DNA from: Vicinamibacterales bacterium
Lineage (GTDB): Bacteria; Acidobacteriota; Vicinamibacteria; Vicinamibacterales; UBA8438
Reading direction: 5' to 3'
Assembly (NCBI GenBank): GCA_937766455.1
Contig: CALLXD010000034.1
Location: forward strand, 39,354-103,353
Length of the DNA: 64,000 nt
The notes beneath the pieces are model-generated. The model had not been told where the DNA came from. It saw only the letters and a program-made list of their open reading frames with translations, and did no database searches. The translations under genes were made by a program, and so were the position numbers. Positions 1 through 9,057 of the stretch are shown here, in pieces. Position 1 is the stretch's first letter; the number at the start of each line of letters is the position of its first letter.

Positions 1-2
1 AC

Positions 3-740
3 AAGGTCGTCCTTATGGGGACCCGCGTCGCCATGCAGACGCTGCAGCGCCAGCTTGCCCCGGGGGCTGACACCGCCAGATTGCGTCGAGTGACGATCAT
101 CGGCGGGGGGGACGTGGGGTTTCGCCTCGCCCAACACCTCGATAGCGCGCCTGGCATCGGTTTGACCATCGTCGAGCACGACCGCGCACGCGGCGAAATG
201 CTGGCGGCGAAACTCGAAAATGCCCTGGTGCTCCAGGGTGACGGCACGGACCTGGGGTTGCTCGAGAGTGAGGAAATCGGGCGGAGCGACGTGCTGGTGT
301 CGGTCATCGATAACGACGAGCGAAATCTGCTCGCGTGCCTCATAGGGCAACAGCTCGGCGTGGGGTCGGTCATCACCCGCGTGAGCACGCCAGCCAACCT
401 CCGCCTGTTCGAGCTGGTCGGTATCGACGTGGCCCTGTCGGCTCGGGGTGCGGCGGTCGCGTCCGTGGTTCATCAGATCGACGGCGGGCGGTCCAGCCTG
501 CTGCAAGTCTTGGAGGAGGGACAGGCGAGGGTCGTCGAGTTGACGGTTCCGCCGCAGTTTCGGTCCACGGCGCTTCGCGATTTCGGGTTGCCGGACGACG
601 CCGTCATCGGGTCGATTGTTCGCGGAGCCGATGTCATCGTGCCCCGGGGCGAGGATCGGATCGAGCCCGGCGACCGTCTTCTGATTTGCACCACCGGCCT
701 GTCCGCCGAGGAACTGGGCAGGTTGTTCGCCGCCCGCTAG
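3..740 (+). CDS. trkA: Trk potassium uptake regulatory protein TrkA, C-terminal part (5' truncated)
   Basis: The reading frame is open from the first bases of the window, so the gene begins upstream; the ATG at 15 is internal. What remains is about 245 residues, roughly half of a TrkA protein. It contains one RCK unit: a Rossmann nucleotide-binding start (VTIIGGGDVG) near residue 30, an acidic residue ending the second strand (IVEHD), the LQGDGTD segment that contacts the nucleotide, and a C-terminal TrkA_C ligand-binding domain ending in GDRLLICT. TrkA is the cytoplasmic NAD(H)-binding gating subunit of the Trk K+ channel. It is followed 3 bases later by trkH, as expected for a functional pair. 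Confidence 0.9.
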   Translation, partial: KVVLMGTRVAMQTLQRQLAPGADTARLRRVTIIGGGDVGFRLAQHLDSAPGIGLTIVEHDRARGEMLAAKLENALVLQGDGTDLGLLESEEIGRSDVLVSVIDNDERNLLACLIGQQLGVGSVITRVSTPANLRLFELVGIDVALSARGAAVASVVHQIDGGRSSLLQVLEEGQARVVELTVPPQFRSTALRDFGLPDDAVIGSIVRGADVIVPRGEDRIEPGDRLLICTTGLSAEELGRLFAAR

Positions 741-743
741 ATC

Positions 744-2195
744 ATGCGGCTCTCCATCATCGTCACCATTGCCGGCGGTCTGCTCCGCGGCTTCGGCCTC
801 ATGTTCGTGTGGCCCGTGGTCGTGGCCGCGTACTACCGAGAGTGGTCCGATCTCTGGGGGTTCGTCGTGGCGGGTGCGGTTGCCATTGCGCTCGGCCAGC
901 TCATGCGGCTGGCCCATCCTGAACGCGAACCAGACCTCCGTCGTATCGAAGCGCTCGCGGTCGTGTCCGGCACCTGGCTGGTCGTCGCGGTGCTCGGCGC
1001 CGTGCCGTATGTGTGGGTGGGGCTGACACCGATCGACGCGCTGTTCGAGTCGATGTCCGGGTTTACCACCACTGGCGCCACCATCTTCACCGACTTCTCC
1101 GCTTTCGGCCGTGGGTTGCTGTTTTGGCGATCGCTGACCCAGTGGATCGGGGGGATGGGTGTGATCACGCTGTTCGTGGCGATCCTTCCTCGCCTGGCCA
1201 TGGGGGTCGGGCAGCTGTTCTTCGCCGAGGCTCCCGGTCCGACCGACGAGAAACTCACACCACAGATCCGGAAGACAGCCGCCGTCCTGTGGCGCCTCTA
1301 TGCCGGGCTGACGGCGGCCCTGTTCATCGCGTTGATGCTGGCCGGCATGTCGCCATATGACGCCATCTGCCACGCCCTGACGACGTTGGCGGCCGGCGGG
1401 TTCTCGCCCAATCCGCTCTCTGTCGCGGGGTACGACAGTTCTGCCGTCGAGTGGATCATCTGTGTCTTCATGTTTCTTGCCGGGGCCAATTTCGCCCTGC
1501 AGTTTCGGGCGCTCTCGCGTCCAGGTCTCCTGGTTCGCGATGAGGAGTTCCGGGTCTATGGGGTCGTCGTCCTGGTGGCGACGGTGCTGGTGACCGGGTT
1601 CCTGTGGCAGGCAGGTGGTCCGCTCTCGACGGCTGTACGGCAGGGGCTCTTTCAAACGTTGTCCATCCTGACGACGACCGGCTTTGCGAGTGCAGACTTC
1701 AATCTGTGGGGTGACCAGACCCGCATGGTGCTCCTGGCGCTGATGTTCATCGGTGGGTGCGCCGGGTCGGCGGCGGGTGGGCCCAAGGTGCTTCGACACA
1801 TGTTGATTGGTCGCTACACGCTGACCGAGTTGCGTCGGACGTTGCATCCCCGCGCGGTGCTGCCGGTCAAGGCGAGCGGGAAGGTCATATCCGACACCGT
1901 GATGCGGACCGTCCTGGTCTTCTTCCTGTTCTATGTGCTGACCTTCGCGTTGTGCGCGATGGCGGTCATCTTGTTGGGCGCGGATCTGGTGACCGGCGTC
2001 ACCGCGACGATGGCGACGCTTGGGAACGTCGGCCCCGGCTTGGGTGAGGTCGGCCCGATGGCGAGCTATGGGCATCTGCACCCGCTGAGCAAGCTCGTGC
2101 TGACTGGCGCCATGTGGGTGGGCCGACTGGAAGTGCTGACCGTACTTGCCCTGCTGCGCCTCGAGGTGTGGCGTTCAGCCCACTGGCGACCGTAG
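744..2195 (+). CDS. trkH: Trk/Ktr-type potassium uptake transmembrane protein
   Basis: A 483-residue inner-membrane protein with about ten hydrophobic segments and the repeated selectivity-filter loops of the SKT superfamily: SMSGFTTTGATIF near residue 107, TTLAAGGFS near 215, LTTTGFASADF near 310 and ATLGNVGPGLG near 425. Each loop carries the central Gly expected in a K+ filter. It forms the ion pore gated by TrkA, encoded immediately upstream with a 3-base gap, so the two are almost certainly co-transcribed. Length and domain order are normal for TrkH/TrkG. Confidence 0.95.
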   Translation: MRLSIIVTIAGGLLRGFGLMFVWPVVVAAYYREWSDLWGFVVAGAVAIALGQLMRLAHPEREPDLRRIEALAVVSGTWLVVAVLGAVPYVWVGLTPIDALFESMSGFTTTGATIFTDFSAFGRGLLFWRSLTQWIGGMGVITLFVAILPRLAMGVGQLFFAEAPGPTDEKLTPQIRKTAAVLWRLYAGLTAALFIALMLAGMSPYDAICHALTTLAAGGFSPNPLSVAGYDSSAVEWIICVFMFLAGANFALQFRALSRPGLLVRDEEFRVYGVVVLVATVLVTGFLWQAGGPLSTAVRQGLFQTLSILTTTGFASADFNLWGDQTRMVLLALMFIGGCAGSAAGGPKVLRHMLIGRYTLTELRRTLHPRAVLPVKASGKVISDTVMRTVLVFFLFYVLTFALCAMAVILLGADLVTGVTATMATLGNVGPGLGEVGPMASYGHLHPLSKLVLTGAMWVGRLEVLTVLALLRLEVWRSAHWRP

Positions 2196-2270
2196 GGGAA
2201 GGTGTAATTAGACGGGGCTTTACCCCGAGCCCCACGCCGACGCTTCGCGGGGCCCATGAGGATGTTTGCC

Positions 2271-2725
2271 ATGCTGCTCTATCTCGCTATCACGGCGACG
2301 CGGTCAGTCCCGCTGAGGACCCCCAACGCCCGTTGTCGCCGCTTGGCCGCACGCAAGTCGACCGGTTGTCGAGTCAGGCGGCGGAGCGGGCGGTGCGTCC
2401 CGCCGCGATCTGGCACAGCGGAAAGTTGCGCGCGCGCCAGACGGCGGAGGCGTACTGGCGGGCCTGTAATCCGCTGGCCGAGTTCTCGGCCGCGCGGTGG
2501 ATGCAGCCGGGCGATCCGCCTCGCATTGCTGACCTGCTCCTCGGTGAGACGCGTGACATCCTGCTGGCCGGTCACATGCCGCATCTGGACCGGCTCCTGG
2601 GCCATCTGCTTGGCGGGCCAGGGTCATCGACCGCCCGGTTTCCGCTGAACGGGTTGGTTGTGGTCGAGCAGGTCGAATCCGGATGGGAAGCGCGTTGGCG
2701 CCTGGAGGCGGTCTCGACGGAGTGA
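2271..2725 (+). CDS. sixA: SixA-like phosphohistidine phosphatase, frameshifted near its start
   Basis: The 3' part (HGDAVSPAEDPQRPLSPLG ... LLAGHMPHLDRLLGHLLGG) is a small histidine phosphatase of the SixA type: the first catalytic His in HGDA, the conserved RPLSPLG segment and the second His in AGHMPHL. The natural start MLLYL lies in a different frame, at ATG 2271 with GAGG upstream. Between ctctatctc and cacggcgac there are five bases where six are needed, so one base appears to be missing at about 2286-2290. SixA-type enzymes remove phosphate from phosphohistidine in phosphorelay or PTS proteins. Whether the lesion is real or a sequencing deletion cannot be told here. Confidence 0.65.
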
Positions 2726-2781
2726 GGGCTTCTGGTGGCAATCACCGCGTGCCACGACCGCAACAGACGTGTGCGGGCTGG

Positions 2782-4251
2782 CTACGCGTGCAGGGCCGTA
2801 AGCTGCTCCTGCAGGAGTTCCCAGGCGCGCGCCACGTGACGCTCCGTGGTGCGAATGTGACCCACGGCCAGTCTCAAGGTGAATCGGTTCTTGATGCGCG
2901 CGTGTGACAGAAACACATCGCCGGTGGCATTGACGGCGTCCAGGAGCCGGGCGTTGAGGTCGTCGAGCGCTGAGTCGTCCTCCCGCAGTTCGGGCGGAGA
3001 GGCCCGGAAGCACACCACGGAAAACGGCACCGGGGCCACCCGCTCGAACGTCTCGCTCGCATCGACCCAACGGCCGAACAGTGCGGCCAGGCGGATATGT
3101 TCGGCCAGCCGCCGACGCATCCCGTCCGCGCCGAAATGGCGCAGCACCATCCACAGCTTGAGGGCGCGGAAACGACGTCCGAGCTGCACACCGGTGTCCA
3201 TCAAATTGCGCACCGGTTCCGTGTCCCAGGTCTGCAGGTATGAGGGGGTGACGGAGAACGCCTCGCGCACCCGGTCCATACGGCGGCAGTAGAACGCGCT
3301 GAGGTCGAAGGGCGTGAACAGCCACTTGTGTGGGTTGATCACGAGCGACGCGGCGCGGTCACACCCGTCCAGGGTGGCCTCGAAGCCCGGAATCATCGCG
3401 GCCGCGCCGGCGTAGGCCGCGTCAACGTGCAGCCAGAGACGCTCACGGTCGCAGATGTCCGCGATGGCTCCCACCGGGTCGACGCTGGTCACGGCCGTCG
3501 TGCCGACTGTGGCCACGACCGCGAGTGGGATGCATCCGTCCCGCCGGTCGCGGCTGATGGCCTCTGCCAGCCGTTCGGGCCGCATCCGAAACTGGGTGTC
3601 GGCCTCGATACGCCGGAGCGACGACAGCCCAAGACCGAGCATGATCATCGCCTTGTCGACTGAGGAATGCGCGTGCTCGGAGCAATACACTCGCAGTCCG
3701 GGCCCGTCGGGTCGGCCCGCCAGGCCCTGTTCACGGACCTCCGGAACCGCGTCCTGACGGGCGGCGGCGAGCGCATGCAGGGTGGCGATTGAGGCGGTGT
3801 CGTAGATCACGCCTTCGAACGCCTCCGGGAGATGCACGAGGCGTCGCAGCCACCCCAGTGCCACTTCTTCCAGCTCGGTGACGGCCGGGGACGTGCGCCA
3901 CAGCATGCCTTGCGCGTTGAACGCGGCGCTCATGAATTCGGCCAGGATGCCGGGTCCGCTCCCGCTGATGGCGAAATAGGCGAAGAAGCCGGGGTGATTC
4001 CAATGTGTGATGCCAGGCACGATCACCCGTTCGACGTCCGCGAGAATCGCATCAAAGGACTCCCCGGCGTCCGGGGCTGAGCTGGGGAGGGCGTCGCGGA
4101 TGTCACCGGGGCGCACCCGCGAGAGCACCGGGTAGTGTTCGGCGTCTTCCAGATACTGGGCGATCCAGTCCACCAACTGGTGTCCGGCCTGACGGAAGGC
4201 CGCGCCGTCCATGTCGCCGAGCGGCGGAGGGCCGCCGGAACGTTCGGTCAT
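2782..4251 (-). CDS. Group II pyridoxal-dependent decarboxylase (aromatic-amino-acid decarboxylase family)
   Basis: A protein of about 489 residues. The PLP-binding lysine lies in NPHKWLFTPFD, the signature of group II decarboxylases, preceded by WLHVDAAYAG, which holds the Asp and Ala that contact the cofactor. The N-terminal part (VDWIAQYLEDAEHYPVLSRVRPGDIRDALP) matches the start of DOPA/tryptophan decarboxylases, and HWNHPGFFAYF is the substrate-side motif of the same family. It would convert an aromatic amino acid to the amine plus CO2 in the cytoplasm; the exact substrate cannot be read. The ORF extends to 4308, but ATG 4251 gives the usual family N-terminus, so the start is uncertain. 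Convergent with sixA. Confidence 0.85.
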   Translation of the reverse strand: MTERSGGPPPLGDMDGAAFRQAGHQLVDWIAQYLEDAEHYPVLSRVRPGDIRDALPSSAPDAGESFDAILADVERVIVPGITHWNHPGFFAYFAISGSGPGILAEFMSAAFNAQGMLWRTSPAVTELEEVALGWLRRLVHLPEAFEGVIYDTASIATLHALAAARQDAVPEVREQGLAGRPDGPGLRVYCSEHAHSSVDKAMIMLGLGLSSLRRIEADTQFRMRPERLAEAISRDRRDGCIPLAVVATVGTTAVTSVDPVGAIADICDRERLWLHVDAAYAGAAAMIPGFEATLDGCDRAASLVINPHKWLFTPFDLSAFYCRRMDRVREAFSVTPSYLQTWDTEPVRNLMDTGVQLGRRFRALKLWMVLRHFGADGMRRRLAEHIRLAALFGRWVDASETFERVAPVPFSVVCFRASPPELREDDSALDDLNARLLDAVNATGDVFLSHARIKNRFTLRLAVGHIRTTERHVARAWELLQEQLTALHA

Positions 4252-4387
4252 CAGTTCGCTGGTCCGGGGCGGGGCCGTCTTGGTATCTGAGGCCGATGAT
4301 CGTAGCATCAGGCGTTGGCCGGGCTGTCCGTCGGCGATGCGCTCTGATCGTCGACGGCGATCGCTCCGGTGGCGACAAGGAGGTGTG

Positions 4388-4852
4388 ATGTCCGAGGTAG
4401 TGCATACGAGTCGAATGCGCGTCGAGCGGGTGGCTGGTCCCCTGCGACATGCGTATCTGGAGGGGTTCGAGGAGCCGATGCGATTCGGCGTTCACGGCGG
4501 TATCAAGAAATTCTACGGGGTTGAACCTGAGGAGGATGTGCCGGCCACATTGGACTACATGGTCGGCGCGGTCGGCGGTTGACTGCTCGGCACCTTGGCA
4601 CGCGCACTGGAGGTGCGCGACATTCCGGTCCCGAGAGAGAACCTGCAGGCTGCCGTCGAAGGTGACATTGAAGCGGTCGACAAGGTCCTACGTATTACCC
4701 GCATTCGTGTCCGCTATCGCATCCGGATTCCGGCCGGGACGCGGGAGAAAGCGGAACGCGCCGTGGCCACCCATCCGACGAAGTGTCCGGCCGCGAACAG
4801 CATCCGCGGCTGTATCGACTTGGATATCTCGGCCGACATCACCGAGGAGTAG
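4388..4852 (+). CDS. OsmC-family peroxidase-like protein with in-frame UGA (predicted selenocysteine)
   Basis: One 154-codon frame is split by TGA at 4580-4582. Before the UGA: MSEVVHTSRMRVERV ... VGAVGG, with a strong AAGGAGG at about 4378. After it, in the same frame: LLGTLARALEVRDIPVPREN ... HPTKCPAANSIRG. OsmC/Ohr proteins use two redox cysteines: the first follows a GAVGG-type turn at the start of the central helix, the second lies in HxxCP. Here the second is present (C133), and the UGA sits exactly where the first belongs (residue 65). The frame is identical on both sides, so no indel is involved. A 7-bp hairpin starts 18 bases after the UGA. Family role: reduction of organic hydroperoxides. 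Other genes here stop normally at TGA, so the code is not reassigned. Confidence 0.85.
4601..4619 (+). promoter_or_regulatory. Putative bacterial SECIS hairpin of the OsmC-like gene
   Basis: A perfect 7-bp stem, CGCGCAC paired with GTGCGCG, closes a 5-base loop TGGAG. The loop begins 25 bases after the UGA codon and has G at its second position. Bacterial SECIS elements lie inside the coding region just downstream of UGA and carry a G among the first loop bases for SelB binding. Spacing, loop size and G position fit; folding was done by eye. Confidence 0.65.
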
Positions 4853-4864
4853 CACTCGCGCGGC

Positions 4865-5362
4865 TCAGGCGATGCGGGCTTTCGCTTCCCAGTAGATCAG
4901 CGAGAGACCGAAGCCCAGATTGACGAGGAGGAGGATCGTGGTCTGCGCGTAGAGGTTGTCGTAGCGGGCCGCGTAGTCGTTGGGACTGCCGAGCGTGGAA
5001 ATGTTGGCCTCCATCTCGAGTTGCAGCCCGTCGATCTGCCCCGTGACGCCGAGCCCTGCGTAGAGGCTGATGCACAACATGGTCACCACGGTGGCCACCC
5101 GGATCCCGAGACCCGATGGACGGGGGCCGCGGTAGGTCAGCGTGCCCAGCGCGCCAAGGAGCACAACGGCTGAGCCATACTCGAAGGCGCGGAACCGCCG
5201 GAGCATTTCGCCGAAGACGTCTCCGGCCTCAATGCGACCGGCCGCGCCGTGGTATCTCTCGAGCACGTCGAAAATAGCTGGCGCGGCGAATGTCCCGAGC
5301 GCCACCATGCCCCCGATCCAAAAGACGAGAGCAAACAGGTACAGGGCTCGCAGAGCAACCAT
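4865..5362 (-). CDS. DUF4149-like four-helix membrane protein
   Basis: A 165-residue protein with four hydrophobic helices: ALYLFALVFWIGGMVALGTFAAPAIF at the N-terminus, a pair around residues 65-115, and TTILLLVNLGFGLSLIYW near the end. The N-terminal pattern (helix with FWIGG, then APAIF followed by a polar FGEMLRRF stretch) is typical of DUF4149/TMEM205-like proteins of unknown function. It sits in the inner membrane. It converges with the OsmC-like gene and is divergent from the YyaL-like gene, with 21 bases between the two starts. Confidence 0.65.
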   Translation of the reverse strand: MVALRALYLFALVFWIGGMVALGTFAAPAIFDVLERYHGAAGRIEAGDVFGEMLRRFRAFEYGSAVVLLGALGTLTYRGPRPSGLGIRVATVVTMLCISLYAGLGVTGQIDGLQLEMEANISTLGSPNDYAARYDNLYAQTTILLLVNLGFGLSLIYWEAKARIA

Positions 5363-5383
5363 GGACGCATTATACGCGGCGGC

Positions 5384-7065
5384 ATGACTGGCGGATCTGG
5401 CTTGATTCAGTGGCGCGAGTGGTCCAGCGACGCGTTCGCGTCAGCCGCCCATGAGCGGAAGCCGGTGCTGCTTGCGATGGGGCCGGCCTGGTGTCTGGGG
5501 ACTGACAAGATGCATCGTGTCAGCTACGGAGACCCGGACGTGGCCCGAGTCGTGTCGGAGCGGTTCGTGCCGATCCGGGTGGACCCCGATCGGCGACCGG
5601 ACATCGGGGAGCGATACACACTGGACGGGTGGCCCACGACCGCCTTTCTCACGCCGGCCGGCGCCCTGCTGGGCGGTGGAGGTCACCTTGACCCCGCGCG
5701 TCTGTTGATGGTGCTGACGCAGGTGCTCGACGCGTTCGAGGCGCGGGGAGAGGAGCGCGTCGCGGATGGTGGCCTCCCTGGCCACACCGGCGAGCGCGGT
5801 GACGCACCGTCGGTTCAGCCGTCGTCACCGCTGGATACGGAGGAGGCGGGCCTGTGGTTGGACGACCAGCTCCGCACCCGCTTTGACCAGGTCTGGGCCG
5901 GTTTCGGTCCTGGCGCGAAGCGTGCGCACACAGCGGCCCTGAAAGCCGCGCTGCTACGCGGTCGGCGCGTCGCCTCGGCCAGCCTGGCCGATATCGTCAC
6001 GCGGACGCTCGACGCGATCGCTGACGGCGGGCTCGTGGACGCCGTCGAGGGCGGTTTTTTCCGGTACTGCGAGGAGCCTGATTGGTCCCGACCGCACGTC
6101 GAGAAGCTACTGACGCTCAACGCCCGGATGGTCGATCTGCTGCTGACGGCGTCACGCATCCTCGATCGGCCGCTGTATGCGGAGCGGGCGGCAGCAACGA
6201 TTCGATTCGTCCATGACAGATTCGCGGACGCCGACGGTGGCTTCTTTGCCAGCCAGCGCGCCGACCCAGACTATTCGGCCCTGACCTCGGTCGAGGAGCG
6301 TGGGCGGCACGGGGAGCCGCCGGTCGACCGCAGCGTGTACGTCGATGCCACCGCCACCATGGCCTCGGCCTATGTGCTGGGCGCGGCGGTGCTGGAAGAC
6401 CGGTCCTTGGTCGAGTTCGCCGCGACCGCAGTGGACCGGGTGGTCATGGAGACCTATGAGCGTGGCGGTGGGGTTGGCCACAGCGCTCAGCGGGCCACGT
6501 GTGCGCGGGCTGCTGAGTGATCACGTGTCGGCGAGCGCGGCGCTGTTGGACCTGTACGACGCTGCGGGCAGGCGGTCTACCTCGACATGCCGCAGGAATT
6601 GATGGCCTATTGCCAGCAGGAGATGTGGGACGAGGGCGCCGGGTTTCGAGACCGGATCCGCGGTGGCCCCGATCACCCGCCGCCGATCGGTCTGCTGCGA
6701 GAGCCGCATCGACCGTTTCAGCTGAACTGTGATGCCGCGGTCGTCTTGGGCCGTCTCGCGACCCTGACCGAGGAGGCCCATACCAGGCGGATGCGGTCCG
6801 CGTGCTGGCCAGCCAGACGTCGGTCTACCAGGCACGTGGTCTCGACGGGGCGGACTATGTGCTGGCGCTCGAGCAGCTTCAGGCACTGGACACGCCTGAC
6901 CTGGTCGCTGTGGCGGCCCTGCCCGCCACCCCCTCCCTCGCCCCCGCATCGGCACTCGCGCGCCATCCATGCGTGCCGTCTGACGCTCGTCCGGTCAGCG
7001 CTCCGGTTGGCAGTCGGCACATGACGGCGCCGTGCTACACTTCGGGCCCCGGAGGACCCCTTTGA
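5384..7065 (+). CDS. YyaL/SPATA20-like protein (thioredoxin-like plus alpha-toroid), with three frameshifts
   Basis: The N-terminal 120 residues form a DUF255 thioredoxin-like domain ([18 protein letters not shown], then [13 protein letters not shown] with the cis-Pro), followed by an (alpha/alpha)6 region ([31 protein letters not shown]). The usual CHWCH active-site motif is replaced by CLGTDKMH. The 3' part continues in other frames: [24 protein letters not shown], then [18 protein letters not shown], then [17 protein letters not shown]. This implies an insertion (or 2-base deletion) near 6485-6505 and one-base deletions near 6570 and 6780. The true C-terminus is uncertain; the last frame overlaps the transketolase start. 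Function of the family is unsettled. Confidence 0.65.
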
Positions 7066-8943
7066 CAGTTGATCGCACCCCACAGTTGCCCGCTCTTCGT
7101 AACATTGCCACCAAGCTTCGTATCGAGTCGGTCCGCGCGACCGCCACGGCCGGCAGCGGTCATCCCACGAGCTGCTGTTCAGCCGCGGAGGTGATGGCCG
7201 CGCTGTTCTTCGCCCAGATGCGGTTCGATCCCCAGGATCCGGGGTGCGAGGACAACGACCGCTTCGTGCTGTCCAAGGGGCATGCCGCGCCGGTTTTGTA
7301 CGCGGCGTGGGCCGAAGCTGGCGTCATCGCCCATGACGCGCTCTCGTCGCTTCGCGACTCGACTCCGATCTCGAGGGGCACCCCACCCCGAGGTTGCCGT
7401 TCGTCGACGTGGCCACCGGGTCGCTCGGTCAGGGAATCTGTGCGGCGGTGGGTATTGCGCTCAATGCCCGTCGCATCGGGTCCAGCTACCGCACGTATGT
7501 GTTGCTGGGTGATGGGGAGTCGGCCGAGGGTTCGGTGTGGGAGGCGGCTCAGGCGGCCGCGCAGTTGCGGCTCGACAACCTGTGTGCCGTGATCGATGTC
7601 AACGCCCTGGGGCAGAGCCGAGAAACACAGTGGGGCCACGACATGGAGTCCTACGCGGCCAGGTGGCGTGCCTTCGGGTGGCACACCCTGGTAGTGGATG
7701 GGCACGATCTGGCCGCGGTGCTGGCCGCGCTCGACGAGGCGGCAGAGACGTCTGGCCGCCCGACGATGATCCTCGCGCGTACGCTGAAGGGCAAGGGCAT
7801 CTCCTTCGTCGAAGGCCGCGACGGATGGCACGGGAAGCCATTGACCGGCGACAACCTGACCCGGCGCTCGGGGAACTCGAAGGACAGCTCGGCTCACCGA
7901 CCGACAATCCGCCGATTCCGCCCGCACCCCGCCGCGGCGCGGCGCCTCTCGCACCGCCGGACGGGGCTGCGATTCGCCTGCCAGCGTATGAAGCCGGCAG
8001 CGGGGTGGCGACCCGCGAGGCCTACGGTGCCGCCTTGGCGGCACTGGGCAGCGGCGACCCCCGAGTTGTGGCGCTTGATGCTGACGTCAAGAACTCGACC
8101 TTCAGCGACAAGTTCGAACAGCAGCACCCCGATCGCTTCTATCAACTGTTTATCGCCGAGCAGGTCATGGTCGGCGCGGCGCTTGGATTGGCCAGCCGGG
8201 GCGCCATTCCGTTTCCGTCGACGTTCGCCTGCTTTCTCACACGTGCCGCCGATTTCATCCGCATGGGCGGCATTGGCAACGTGAACATCAAGTTGGCTGG
8301 ATCGCACGCGGGTGTGTCGATCGGCGAAGACGGCCCGTCGCAGATGGCGCTGGAGGACCTGGCGATGATGCGAGGTGTCCCGGAATGCGTCGTCCTCTAT
8401 CCCTGTGACGCGGTCAGTGCCGGGCGTCTCGTGGTGGTCTCGGCGGCCCACACGGGGATGACCTACATGCGGACCTCGCGTCCCAAGACGCCGGTCATCT
8501 ACACCGAGGATGACGAGTTCGTCATCGGTGGATCGAAGGTGTTGCGCGAAAGCCCGAACGACGTGGCCACGGTGGTCGCGGCCGGGGTGACCGTGTTCGA
8601 GGCGCTGGCCGCGCATGACGCGCTCCTCAAGGTCGGGGTCCATCTGCGTGTCATTGACGCCTATTCCGTGCAGCCGATCGACGGGGAGACCATGGTGCGG
8701 GCCGGTGAAGCCACGGGGTCTCGCCTGATTACCGTCGAGGACCACTACGCAGCCGGCGGGCTGGGCGACGCGGTGAGCGACGCGGTGGCGTCGCACGGCA
8801 TCACCGTGACCCGGTTGGCGGTCCGCGCTGTGCCGCGTAGCGGCAAAGGCGATCAACTGCTGGACCGTTTCGGCATCTCGTCCACGCAGATTGTCGCCGC
8901 GGTTCAGGCGCAGGTCGCCGCCGCATCTGCATCGCCGGCCTAG
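7062..8943 (+). CDS. tkt: Transketolase, single chain, with two frameshifts
   Basis: All transketolase parts are present but spread over three frames. The ThDP domain has [20 protein letters not shown] and [13 protein letters not shown] in the first frame. The second holds [21 protein letters not shown] and the ThDP/metal motif [15 protein letters not shown]. The third has the pyrimidine domain ([32 protein letters not shown]) and the C-terminal domain. One base seems missing at about 7350-7358 and one at 7855-7859; restored, the protein would be close to 627 residues, normal for the family. The start is TTG at 7062 with GGAGG about eight bases upstream. Transketolase moves two-carbon units in the pentose phosphate pathway. 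Confidence 0.85.
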
Positions 8944-9057
8944 ACCTCGCCGCAAGACCCGCACGTTTTTCCATGCCGCCGTCGGGCCCTATCGGCTCGT
9001 CCCGGGAGTAGAATGGCCGGGTTAAGACGTGCACCAGACAGAAGGAAGGTTACTTCC

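Noticed and set aside
335-922. 195-aa ORF overlapping trkA and trkH in another frame
   Set aside because: Arg/His/Gly-rich shadow translation of a GC-rich gene; no motif, and it crosses the trkA/trkH junction.
4388-4852. Reassigned genetic code as the explanation of UGA in the OsmC-like and Rdx-like genes
   Set aside because: TGA serves as the normal stop of neighbouring genes (for example the HAD hydrolase at 14880 and the kinase at 18238), and only these two genes have UGA inside, each at a redox Cys position.
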